The position numbers were made by a program, and so were the translations under genes. Positions 52,256 to 60,185 of a stretch of 64,000 nucleotides of DNA are shown in pieces. Source of the stretch: Lysobacter sp. BMK333-48F3 (GTDB taxonomy: Bacteria > Pseudomonadota > Gammaproteobacteria > Xanthomonadales > Xanthomonadaceae); contig NZ_JAIHOO010000001.1 in NCBI RefSeq assembly GCF_019733395.1, positions 3,596,501 through 3,660,500 of the forward strand, in the 5' to 3' direction. The notes under the pieces are model-generated. The model did no database searches. It saw only the letters and a program-made list of their open reading frames with translations, and was not told the origin of the DNA. Each line of letters starts with the position of its first letter. The first letter of the stretch is position 1.

Positions 52256-52726
52256 TTACGGCTGGGCGATCTGGGTGGTGGTGTCGGCGGCCAGCTGCCA
52301 ACGGCCGCGGCTGCGCACCCAGTTGGCGACGTCGATGCCGTGCAGGACGATGCCGGCCTCGGGCAATGCGAACTCGATCCGATCGGCGACGATCGCGCTG
52401 GAACAGCCGTTGACCTGCTGCGAGAGCAGGGTGCGCTTGAAGGTGTAGTTGCCGGCCATCACCGCGCGATAGAACGCGGTGATCGCCGGCTTGCCCTGGA
52501 ACAACTGGCCGCGGGTGTTGACCTGGATCGCGTCGTCGGCGAACGAGGCCATGAAGGCGTCCAGATCGCGCTGCTCGAAGGCGCGGCCGGTGGCTTCGGA
52601 AACGCGCTCGAGTTCGCGCAGGCAGTGGCGGTGCTGGGCGGTTTCCAACGCGGGCTGGGCGAGGCCGGTCAGCGGCGCCAGGGCCAGCGACAGGCCGAAC
52701 AGACGCAGTGCGGTACGGGATTTCAT
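52256..52726 (-). CDS. Secreted SnoaL/DUF4440-like protein
   Basis: A 156-residue exported protein: signal peptide to about 22 (GLAQ), then an NTF2-like domain, with REQRDLDAFMASFADDAIQV, QGKPAITAFYRAVMAG, ANWVRSRGRWQLAADTTT. GAGGAAAG precedes the ATG. Role unknown. Confidence 0.78.
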   Translation of the reverse strand: MKSRTALRLFGLSLALAPLTGLAQPALETAQHRHCLRELERVSEATGRAFEQRDLDAFMASFADDAIQVNTRGQLFQGKPAITAFYRAVMAGNYTFKRTLLSQQVNGCSSAIVADRIEFALPEAGIVLHGIDVANWVRSRGRWQLAADTTTQIAQP

Positions 52727-52934
52727 CGTTGCTTTCCTCGTGCTGGGCGGGTGGTGCGAGCACGGTATCGGCTGGGTCGCGGCGACGATGTGCGCCGGGC
52801 GACCGGGAAACTTGCCGGCGATCTTCGGCTGCGTGTGCGGCCCCGGACCAGTTCCGCAAAGACGTCGGGGACGGCGACGAAACCGGCCGCGGGCAGGCCT
52901 CCGGTGCAACCCCATAAGCCGCTCTGTGTCACGG

Positions 52935-52963
52935 TTGAGATTTGACCGGCCGCATGGAATGAT
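52935..52963 (+). promoter_or_regulatory. Candidate sigma-70 promoter for the envelope operon
   Basis: -35 TTGAGA (5 of 6) and -10 AATGAT (4 of 6) with exactly 17 bases between them; the start codon is 82 bases downstream. The rest of the 318-base gap 52727-53044 shows nothing else. Confidence 0.45.
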
Positions 52964-53044
52964 CGCCGGCGCCGCCCATTGCGCGGCCCGCCGAGGGGAA
53001 AGGAACGGCGGCACAGGGACGCAACACACCAACAGGGGGACAAC

Positions 53045-54019
53045 ATGTTCAAGCGTGTAATCGCGCTGGCCGCTTTCGCGTGCCTGCCGCTGCAGGCCGT
53101 GGCCGCGAAGCCGGAAACGCTGCCGATGCCGATCGCCCAGCAACTGCCGGTCGAGTTGGTGCTGAACCAGGAAGAGATGGCGGTGGTGGTGCCGGATACC
53201 TCGGCGGCCACGGCGCAGTTCGGCCTGATCGGCGCGCTGATCGGTTCGGCGATCGAGAACGCCGCGGTCAAGGCCGGCGAGAAGCGCGTCGCGGAGATCC
53301 GCAACCTGTTGCTGGACTATCGCTTCAATCAGCGCATCGAGGACGAACTGCGCGAGAAGCTGGCCTCCGACGGCATTTCGCCGAACCCGGCGGTGGAAGT
53401 GCGCAAGACCGCATGGGACGCCGCCAGCGCGGTCGACAACGCGACCCTGCCGGCCGACGTGCTGGTGCTGGTGCCGACCTATGCGATGGCGAACAATTTC
53501 GAATCGATGACGGTCAAGCTGCACGCGACCATGGCCCACCGCGAGCGCAAGCCCAACGGCAAGGTCAAGGTGCGCAACCGCTACGCGCGGACTTACGCCT
53601 TCAACTATCCGCTGATCAAGGTGTCCGGCAACAACGCCGACCAGGACGCGCAGCGCTGGGTGGCGATGGGCAGCGCCGGGCTGGCCGGCTTGCTCGACCG
53701 CGGCGTGGAGCAGGTCACCGACATGCTGGCCTACGATTTCTCCAGCGAAGGGCGCGCCGAAGGCCTGGCCAAGGTCAAGGCCGAAAAGCTCAGCATCAAC
53801 GGCACCGCCGTGGCCGGACGCAAGCTGCGTTCGGACAAGGACTGGCTGTGGGTGCGCAGCGGCAACGGCTGGATGCAGGCCATCAACGGCTACCAGCCGC
53901 TGAGCGCTGCGCCGATCGCCGCGGCCGAGGCGCCGGCTCCGGCCGCCGCTCCGGCGCTGCCGGCCGCGCCGGCCGACACCGCGCCCGCGCCGCAGGCCGG
54001 CGCGCAGGGCCGGCCGTGA
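53045..54019 (+). CDS. Exported hypothetical protein, first of a two-gene operon
   Basis: A 324-residue protein with signal peptide (1-20, AVAA) and a mixed alpha/beta body. A glycine-rich segment (GLIGALIGSAIENAAVKAGEKR) is like a short TM or coil region. A strand-rich middle (ESMTVKLHATMAHRERKPNG, RNRYARTYAFNYPLIKVSG) and a Pro/Ala tail (PAPAAAPALPAAPADTAPAP) end the protein. No family is recognised. Gene 2 begins on the last base of the stop. Confidence 0.7.
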   Translation: MFKRVIALAAFACLPLQAVAAKPETLPMPIAQQLPVELVLNQEEMAVVVPDTSAATAQFGLIGALIGSAIENAAVKAGEKRVAEIRNLLLDYRFNQRIEDELREKLASDGISPNPAVEVRKTAWDAASAVDNATLPADVLVLVPTYAMANNFESMTVKLHATMAHRERKPNGKVKVRNRYARTYAFNYPLIKVSGNNADQDAQRWVAMGSAGLAGLLDRGVEQVTDMLAYDFSSEGRAEGLAKVKAEKLSINGTAVAGRKLRSDKDWLWVRSGNGWMQAINGYQPLSAAPIAAAEAPAPAAAPALPAAPADTAPAPQAGAQGRP

Positions 54020-54573
54020 TGCGGGCGGCGTATCGCTGGATCGCGGTCGCCGCTGCGCTGTCCTGCGCCGCCTGCAATACCAAGGTCAACCAGATCAAGG
54101 TCGATCCGCAGCGCCTGCACACGCCGGCGTCGCGGCAGGCGCCGGCGGCGTTGCGCCTGCCGGCGTTGGCCTGCGCCTATCGGCTCAAGGACGTGGTCGA
54201 TGCGCGTCCGGCCGGCGATCACAGCGGCGGCCTCGGCCGCCATCAGCTGATGATCGGGGACGCGCCGGCGCTGGTGCGCAGCCAGTTGCTCAAGGCCGGG
54301 CTGCAGCCGGCCGAAGCAAGCAGCGGAGCCGAGGTCAGCATCGAGATCAAGCAGCTCTACCTGACCCAGAACCAGGTCTCGAAGATTCCGGTCGCGGTGT
54401 ACCGCGCCCGGATCGGCGACCAGGCGCCGTTCGTGCTGCGCGCGCAGCAGACCAACATGAACTGGAACAGCAGCCAGAACGAGGCGCACGATGCCTTGGC
54501 GCGCGCGCTGCAGGACGTCAACGTACGTTTGCTGACCGCCTTGAACGAACGCTGCGCCGGCAAGAAAAGTTGA
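54019..54573 (+). CDS. Lipoprotein, second gene of the operon
   Basis: A 184-residue lipoprotein with lipobox SCAAC (about residue 19). Its TGATG overlap with the upstream gene signals coupled translation. The body has ACAYRLKDVVDARPAGDHSG and AEVSIEIKQLYLTQNQVSKI, a YajG-like lipoprotein pattern. Probably an outer-membrane lipoprotein working with the first gene product. Confidence 0.72.
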   Translation: MRAAYRWIAVAAALSCAACNTKVNQIKVDPQRLHTPASRQAPAALRLPALACAYRLKDVVDARPAGDHSGGLGRHQLMIGDAPALVRSQLLKAGLQPAEASSGAEVSIEIKQLYLTQNQVSKIPVAVYRARIGDQAPFVLRAQQTNMNWNSSQNEAHDALARALQDVNVRLLTALNERCAGKKS

Positions 54574-54754
54574 GCGGCGGCGACGGCGGGCTCCGAAGCG
54601 GGGCCCGTCGTTGCGGCGAGGAAGTGCGGTTCGGGTCACGGATCGGGCGTCGGCAGCGGCGCGCGCGCCATCGCGATGGCCGCTGCCGGCGTCCGATCGC
54701 GTGTTTGTGCTGGCGAGAGCGCATGCCGCTCGCCCTTCGCCGCAGGACGACCCG

Positions 54755-55693
54755 ATGCCCACCGCGCCCGCTTCGGCCCAGCCGACGCTCGATCCCTCGT
54801 TGACGCTCGCCCTGGCCGCCGCCTCGCGCGCGGCCTACCTGGCCTACCAGCAGCAGCCCTACGACTGCCCGGCCGGCTATTCCTATCTCGACGCCTGGAC
54901 CGGCTGGGATGCGTTCCTGTGCGAAGGCCGCGAAGAAGCCTTCGGCCTGGTGTTCCGCTCCGACAGCGACCCGGGCACGCTGATCCTGGCGTTTCGCGGC
55001 ACCGACTCGGACATGGACGTGTACGAGGACGTGCATATCCTGACCCGCGACTTCCAGCCCTTCAGCGGATCGCTGTCGCCGCCGCCGCAGGTCGCCTCCG
55101 GCTTCTACGGCATCTACGCCGATCGCGGCGAGATGGCCCAGTCGATGCGCGAGCAGTTGTTCGCCCTGCTCAAGAAGTACGCGCCTAGCCACCTGCACGT
55201 GACCGGGCACAGCCTTGGCGCGGCGTTGAGCCAGCTGTTCTCGCTCGACCTGGCGTTGAGCCGGCCGATGTCGGCGACCAACCTCAACTTCTCCAGCCCG
55301 ATGGTCGGCACCGCCAGCTGGCAGGCGATCTACGCCCAGACCATCGCTGACGACGCCAGCATCCGGGTCTACAACTACTGGGACTACGTGCCCTCGGTGC
55401 CGCCGGCCGAACTCGGCTATGCCGCGGTCGGCAGCGGTTTCCGCACCGCGTTCTACGTGCTCGGCGAGTGGTTCCCGCACGAGCTCTCGCGCCACTCCCT
55501 GGTCAACCTGACCACCGTGCTGGGCAACGCCCTGGCGCGCACGCCGCAGCAATGGGCGGGCAAGTTCGCCGACTTCGTCGAGCCGGACTGGACCATGCTC
55601 AGCACCCTGCCGCCGGGCGGCGGCACGGTCGATTGGGCGAGCAAGATCGGCGAGCAGATGCAGTTCGAACGCAGTCTGCGCGAGCCGGGTTGA
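54755..55693 (+). CDS. Class 3 lipase-like protein
   Basis: A 312-residue hydrolase with a lipase_3 domain: LILAFRGTDSDMDVYEDVHI, nucleophile VTGHSLGAAL, acid in YNYWDYVPSV, His in ELSRHSLVN. There is no clear signal peptide at the N-terminus (MPTAPASAQPTLDPSLTLA); it could be cytoplasmic or exported by another route. AGGAC precedes the ATG. Confidence 0.88.
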   Translation: MPTAPASAQPTLDPSLTLALAAASRAAYLAYQQQPYDCPAGYSYLDAWTGWDAFLCEGREEAFGLVFRSDSDPGTLILAFRGTDSDMDVYEDVHILTRDFQPFSGSLSPPPQVASGFYGIYADRGEMAQSMREQLFALLKKYAPSHLHVTGHSLGAALSQLFSLDLALSRPMSATNLNFSSPMVGTASWQAIYAQTIADDASIRVYNYWDYVPSVPPAELGYAAVGSGFRTAFYVLGEWFPHELSRHSLVNLTTVLGNALARTPQQWAGKFADFVEPDWTMLSTLPPGGGTVDWASKIGEQMQFERSLREPG

Positions 55694-55756
55694 GCTCAGG
55701 CCGGGCGGCGGTCGCCGGACCGGCTGCCGATGAACCGGCGCTCACGCGCCAAGGCT

Positions 55757-55762
55757 TATAGT
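55757..55762 (+). promoter_or_regulatory. Candidate -10 box (TATAGT) for the DUF333 gene
   Basis: TATAGT lies 32 bases before the ATG at 55794, the same hexamer as upstream of other genes in this window. Confidence 0.35.
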
Positions 55763-55793
55763 GAGCGCCGTTTTCGCCACCGGATCCGCCGCC

Positions 55794-56063
55794 ATGACCG
55801 TCTCTTACCGCCTGATCGCCCTATCCCTGCTTTGCCTGGGCGCCGCCGCCTGCGCCAGCCACGAGGCCAAACCCGCCGCCGGCGAAGCCAAGATCGGCAT
55901 GGCCAACCCGGCGTCCGTCCATTGCACCGAGCAGGGCGGCAAGCTGGAGATCCGCACCGGCAAGGACGGTGGCCAGTACGGCGTGTGCACGCTGCCCGAC
56001 GGTCGGGTCTGCGAAGAGTGGGCGCTGTTCCGCGACCAGAAGTGCGAGCTGCCGGCGCAGTAA
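55794..56063 (+). CDS. DUF333 lipoprotein
   Basis: An 89-residue lipoprotein with lipobox GAAAC (Cys at about 20) and the DUF333 block GMANPASVHCTEQGGKLEIR, GGQYGVCTLPDGRVCEEWALF. These small lipoproteins have a putative hemolysin label in databases but no proven role. Confidence 0.88.
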   Translation: MTVSYRLIALSLLCLGAAACASHEAKPAAGEAKIGMANPASVHCTEQGGKLEIRTGKDGGQYGVCTLPDGRVCEEWALFRDQKCELPAQ

Positions 56064-56145
56064 GCCGCAAGACGACGCACTGCGAACGCGCCGGGCGAGG
56101 CGAGCCCGCACGGCGCTCGCCGGCGCCGGCCACACGAAGGCCGGA

Positions 56146-56598
56146 TCAGGATTCGTACTGTTTGGCGCAAGCCATGACGTGGTTGTAATCGCTGGACATG
56201 CAGCGATAGAAGCCCTGCCGCGAGCCGGTCGCGGCGGCGCAGTCCTGCGCCGTCACCGCGTCCAGGAACGCTTTCAGCTTGACCGCGGTGGCTTCGTACT
56301 GGGCGCGCGGCAGATAGCCGTCGCGCGCGTTCTTCTCGCCGACCTCGAGCATGGTCTGCAGGCCCGAACGCGCGTTGTCGACGGCGCGCGCGCAGTCCAG
56401 CTCGGCCTCGGAGTCCTGCACCTGCAGTAACTGGCCGGCGACCTGTTCGGCCAGCTCGCGTGCGGGTGCCGGCACCGGGCGCGCGGGCGCGTCGGCGCTG
56501 GGCGTGCTGGTGGCGTGGGCGGGCACGATGCCGATAGCCAGGCATGCGCCCATGGCCAACGCGGGCCCGTATCGCAGAAAGCGGCTCTTCTCGCGCAT
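56146..56598 (-). CDS. Secreted hypothetical protein
   Basis: A 150-residue exported protein with signal peptide (ending AHAT) and a mostly helical mature part. It has three conserved-looking Cys (LDCARAV, QDCAAATG, YRCMSSDYNH, plus MACAKQYES). I prefer ATG 56598 (AGGGG nine bases upstream) to ATG 56607, which follows AGGGG directly. Role unknown. Confidence 0.65.
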   Translation of the reverse strand: MREKSRFLRYGPALAMGACLAIGIVPAHATSTPSADAPARPVPAPARELAEQVAGQLLQVQDSEAELDCARAVDNARSGLQTMLEVGEKNARDGYLPRAQYEATAVKLKAFLDAVTAQDCAAATGSRQGFYRCMSSDYNHVMACAKQYES

Positions 56599-56782
56599 CC
56601 GATGCATCCCCTGTGACTACGGTCGGCGGCAAAGCTTTCCGCTGCGGCAACGTGCCACTAATGGCGGCAGTATAGCCGCGCGAAGGACGCGCCCCGGCGT
56701 CATGCGCCCCATTGGACGAACGCATGCGGCGGGCTATCGTGCGCGAAGAAGGCCGATGGATCCGGCGCGTCGGGATCAGGAA

Positions 56783-57778
56783 ATGAACGAATCGGATGGT
56801 TGCTCTCGAGCTAGCGCCTTGCCTGCGTTGCGCCCGGACGCCGCTCGGCGTTGGATCGTCTTAGGACTGGCGTCGTTGTTGCTCAACCAAGGCTGCACCC
56901 GCACGCCCGCGCCGCCGCCCGCGCCGGCCGCGCGGCCGGCCAGCGACGCGGCCGCGGCCTGGATGGCAGCTGCGCGCCGTCACCGCACCGAGCATTACCT
57001 GATCGCCACCACCGCCGCGCCGGCGCAGGCGGCGCAGGTCGGCGAGGCGGTGGAGCGCCTGCATCGCGCCTATGGCCGCCATTTCGCCGGCTTGTTCGAT
57101 GCGGGCCGGCCGCGCGCGCCGTTGAGCCTGGTGCTGTATCGCGACCGCGGCGAGTTCGTCGCCAACAACCGCAGCCATGCCTGGGCCGAGGCCTATTACC
57201 GGCCGCCGCACTGTTACGCCTATTTCGCCGGCGAGGGGCCGAACCCGCATCACTGGATGCTGCACGAGGCCACCCACCAGCTCAATCGCGAAGTCGCCGG
57301 CTGGACCCGGCTGCCGAAGTGGATCAACGAGGGCGTGGCGAGCTACTTCGGCGCCAGCCGGATCGAGGCCGGGACCTTGCTGCCCGGCAGCGTCGATCCG
57401 AACGCGTATCCGATCTGGTGGCTGACCGACACGCCGTTCAGCGGCAGTCTGCAGCGCGATATCGCCGAGCGACGGGTGATCGGGCTGCGCCAGCTGATGA
57501 CCGACACCGGGCCGGACATCGGCGCGCATCTGAACCTGTACTACATCGAGTACTGGAGCCTCAGCCATTTCCTGTTCCACGGCCAGGACGGACGCTATGC
57601 CGACGCCTACCGGTGCCTGATCGCCGGCGGTGGCGGCGACCTGGCCGAGTTCGAGCGCCGGATCGGCCCGCTGGAGCGGATCGAACGCGAGTGGTACAGC
57701 TATCTGCAGTGGCTGCAGGCCGAACAGGCGATCGTCGAAAATCCGGCGTTGCTGGCGCCGCCGGCCGCGAACGGTTGA
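56783..57778 (+). CDS. DUF1570-like secreted metalloprotease lipoprotein
   Basis: A 331-residue lipoprotein: signal peptide, lipobox LLNQGC (Cys at about 38), then a domain with HWMLHEATHQLNREV (HExxH zinc site) and KWINEGVASYFGAS, whose second Glu is a likely third ligand. This matches DUF1570-type gluzincins. A likely peptidase of the outer membrane; activity is inferred from the motif only. Confidence 0.8.
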   Translation: MNESDGCSRASALPALRPDAARRWIVLGLASLLLNQGCTRTPAPPPAPAARPASDAAAAWMAAARRHRTEHYLIATTAAPAQAAQVGEAVERLHRAYGRHFAGLFDAGRPRAPLSLVLYRDRGEFVANNRSHAWAEAYYRPPHCYAYFAGEGPNPHHWMLHEATHQLNREVAGWTRLPKWINEGVASYFGASRIEAGTLLPGSVDPNAYPIWWLTDTPFSGSLQRDIAERRVIGLRQLMTDTGPDIGAHLNLYYIEYWSLSHFLFHGQDGRYADAYRCLIAGGGGDLAEFERRIGPLERIEREWYSYLQWLQAEQAIVENPALLAPPAANG

Positions 57779-57862
57779 GCGGCGCCGAGCCGACCCATTG
57801 CGTAGGCGACCGTTGCGCGCGCAGCGGCTAGGATGCGGGACCGCTTTCGTACGGACCGGCGC

Positions 57863-58768
57863 ATGGCCCACACCCGCATCAACCTCGGCTCGCTCAAGGC
57901 CTTCGAGGCCGCCGCGCGCGCGCTCAGCCTGACCCGCGCCGCCGAGGAGCTCAACGTCACCCAGGCGGCGGTCAGCCAGCAGGTGCGGCAACTTGAGTCC
58001 CAGCTCGGGGTCGAGTTGTTCCGGCGCCTGCCGCGCGGCCTGGCGCTGACCGACGAAGCGCTGGGACTGCTGCCGGCGATCCAGCAAGCCTTCGACTGCA
58101 TCGAGGGCGCGCTGGACCGGGTCGGCGGCGGCAGCGCGGGGGAGGTGGTGCATGTCGGCGCGGTCGGCACCTTCGCCTGCGGCTGGCTGCTGCCGCGGCT
58201 GGCCGAGTTCGCGCGCCGGCACCCGGGCGTGGACGTGCGCCTGAGCACCCACAACAACCGCGTCGACCCGGCCGGCGAAGGCCTGGACTACGCGATCCGC
58301 TACGGCCGCGGCACCTGGCCCGGCATGGAAAGCCGGTTCCTCATGGCGGCGCCGGTGGCGCCGCTGTGCACGCCGGCGATTGCCGCGCAGTTGCGCGCGC
58401 CGTCGGATCTGGCGCGTTGCGCCTTGCTGCGCTCGTACTTCGTCGACGACTGGCGGCTGTGGTTCGAGGCCGCGCAGTTGGCGCCGCCTGGGCCGATCAA
58501 CGGGCCGATGTTCGACTCCTCGCTGACCATGGTGCAGTGCGCGCTGCAAGGACACGGCGTGGCCCTGGCGCCGCCGGCGATGTTCGCGCCCGAACTGGCC
58601 GAGGGGCGGCTGGTGCAGCCGTTCGCGATCGAACTCGACGCCGGCGGTTACTGGCTGACCCGGCTGGCGCTGAAGCCGGCCGGTGCCGGCGCGCGCGCGT
58701 TCGCCGATTGGCTGGAGCGCGAATGCGGCGCGGATGCGGTGCCGATGCAGAACGACAGCAGCGGTTGA
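57863..58768 (+). CDS. LysR regulator closely resembling AmpR
   Basis: A 301-residue LysR protein. N-terminal HTH (LNLGSLKAFEAAARALSLTR, AAEELNVTQAAVSQQVRQLE) and an effector domain with VGTFACGWLLPRLAEF, LSTHNNRVDPAGEGLDYAIR and FDSSLTMVQCALQGHGVALA, sequences I recognise as AmpR-like (regulators that sense muropeptides or UDP-MurNAc-pentapeptide and control beta-lactamase). No ampC-type gene is divergent: the adjacent upstream gene is the metalloprotease in the same direction. It is therefore an orphan AmpR-like regulator. The ATG at 57863 is chosen; an upstream start lies 10 codons earlier. Confidence 0.88.
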   Translation: MAHTRINLGSLKAFEAAARALSLTRAAEELNVTQAAVSQQVRQLESQLGVELFRRLPRGLALTDEALGLLPAIQQAFDCIEGALDRVGGGSAGEVVHVGAVGTFACGWLLPRLAEFARRHPGVDVRLSTHNNRVDPAGEGLDYAIRYGRGTWPGMESRFLMAAPVAPLCTPAIAAQLRAPSDLARCALLRSYFVDDWRLWFEAAQLAPPGPINGPMFDSSLTMVQCALQGHGVALAPPAMFAPELAEGRLVQPFAIELDAGGYWLTRLALKPAGAGARAFADWLERECGADAVPMQNDSSG

Positions 58769-58814
58769 AACTCGCACCGGTGAGCGCGCGCGTAGCTTCG
58801 GATGAATCGCCGGC

Positions 58815-59453
58815 TCAGGCCTTCGTCCTGCGCTTGACCGGCTTCGGCGTGTCCTGCGCTGCCCCAGTCGCCAGCACCTGGCCGATCAACCACAGCATCG
58901 CCGCCCGCGCCTGCGCCGGATCGGCGCCGGCGTCGATCTCGAGCGCGGCGCGGTCGAAGGCGGCCGAGAGCAGGGCGGCGAGGGCGTCGATCGGCACCTG
59001 GGCAGGGTCTAGCGCGGCGGCCAGGCCGTCGCGCAGGCTGCGCGCGGCGTGGCGGCGGTCGATCGCATCGGTTTCGGCGTGGCCCAGCGCGGCCGGACCT
59101 TCGATCAGCAGCAGCCGGGTGCGGCCGGGCAGGCTCATCGCGCGCAGATAGGCCTCGGCGCCGGCGATCAGGGCCTGCTCCGGCGGCAGCCCGGAAGGAG
59201 CGGCGGTTTCGATGTCCGCGGCCACCGCCTGCGCTTCGCGCTGCAGCACGTGGCGGAACAGGTCGCGCTTATCGACGAAGTGGTGGTACAGCGCGCCGCG
59301 GGTGGTGCCGGTGGCCGCGCAGATGTCCGGGGTGGAGGTTTCGCCGTAGCCGCGTTCGACGAACAGCGCCCGGGCGGCGTCCATCAGGGCCTGGCGGGTG
59401 GCTTCGGTGCGCTCGCGGTTGCTGCGCGGGGCGCGGGCGGATTTTTCTTGCAT
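58815..59453 (-). CDS. TetR family transcriptional repressor
   Basis: A 212-residue TetR protein: N-terminal HTH (about 17-60; RQALMDAARALFVERGYGET, ATGTTRGALYHHF) and a C-terminal ligand-binding domain. The start codon is directly adjacent to the first of two perfect operators (59454-59470), so it probably represses its own gene and the divergent VOC gene. Ligand unknown. Confidence 0.92.
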   Translation of the reverse strand: MQEKSARAPRSNRERTEATRQALMDAARALFVERGYGETSTPDICAATGTTRGALYHHFVDKRDLFRHVLQREAQAVAADIETAAPSGLPPEQALIAGAEAYLRAMSLPGRTRLLLIEGPAALGHAETDAIDRRHAARSLRDGLAAALDPAQVPIDALAALLSAAFDRAALEIDAGADPAQARAAMLWLIGQVLATGAAQDTPKPVKRRTKA

Positions 59454-59499
59454 ACATACAGCCTGTATGTCATCGTGGATCTACATACAGACTGTATGT
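59454..59499. promoter_or_regulatory. Twin TetR operators between divergent genes
   Basis: Two 17-bp perfect palindromes, ACATACAG-c-CTGTATGT (59454-59470) and ACATACAG-a-CTGTATGT (59483-59499), differ only in the central base; their centres are 29 bp apart. The first abuts the TetR start codon and the second ends 23 bases before the VOC ATG. Confidence 0.8.
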
Positions 59500-59522
59500 C
59501 ATTCCCCTGAGGACGGACAAGC

Positions 59523-59951
59523 ATGAAAGTGACCAGCTATTACCCCGTGATCATGACCGACGACGTCGCCGGCACCGCCGCCTTCTACCAGACGCATTTC
59601 GGCTTCGTCGCCCTGTTCGAGGCCGATTGGTACGTGCATCTGCAATCGGCGCAGGACGCTTCGATCAATCTGGCCGTGCTCGACGGCCGTCACCACACCA
59701 TTCCCGAATCGGGCCGCGGCCGGGTCGGCGGCCTGCTGTTGAATTTCGAGGTCGAGGACGTCGACGCGGTGCACCAGCGCCTGAGCGAGGCCGGCCTGCC
59801 GGTGCTGCTGAGCCTGCGCGACGAAGCCTTCGGCCAACGCCACTTCATCACCGCCGACCCGAACGGCGTGCTGATCGACATCATCAAGCCGATTCCGCCG
59901 AGCGGCGAGTTCGTCGAGCAGTACGAAGCGAGCGCATTGCCGACGGGGTGA
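59523..59951 (+). CDS. VOC family protein controlled by the divergent TetR
   Basis: A 142-residue glyoxalase-fold protein: [68 protein letters not shown]. It resembles small VOC lyases/resistance proteins. The upstream operators strongly suggest TetR control. Substrate unknown. Confidence 0.9.
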   Translation: MKVTSYYPVIMTDDVAGTAAFYQTHFGFVALFEADWYVHLQSAQDASINLAVLDGRHHTIPESGRGRVGGLLLNFEVEDVDAVHQRLSEAGLPVLLSLRDEAFGQRHFITADPNGVLIDIIKPIPPSGEFVEQYEASALPTG

Positions 59952-60185
59952 GGCGGTCCGGTGATGGCGGCGAGCCGCGCGCCGTAGCAGAGGAACACGC
60001 TGCTGCGGTTCGCATCGAAGGCGCCTGGTGCGCGGGACTAACGCCGGCGGTCGAGGCTTCGGGCGGCAGCGCTTACGCAGGCCGCTGCGGTTGAGCGAGA
60101 ATGCGGCGTCCGCTACGGCTGGCGGCCCGTCGCGGCGGTCGGCAACGAGCAAGGATGTCCGTGCCCATTGCCCAGGTATGAATCC

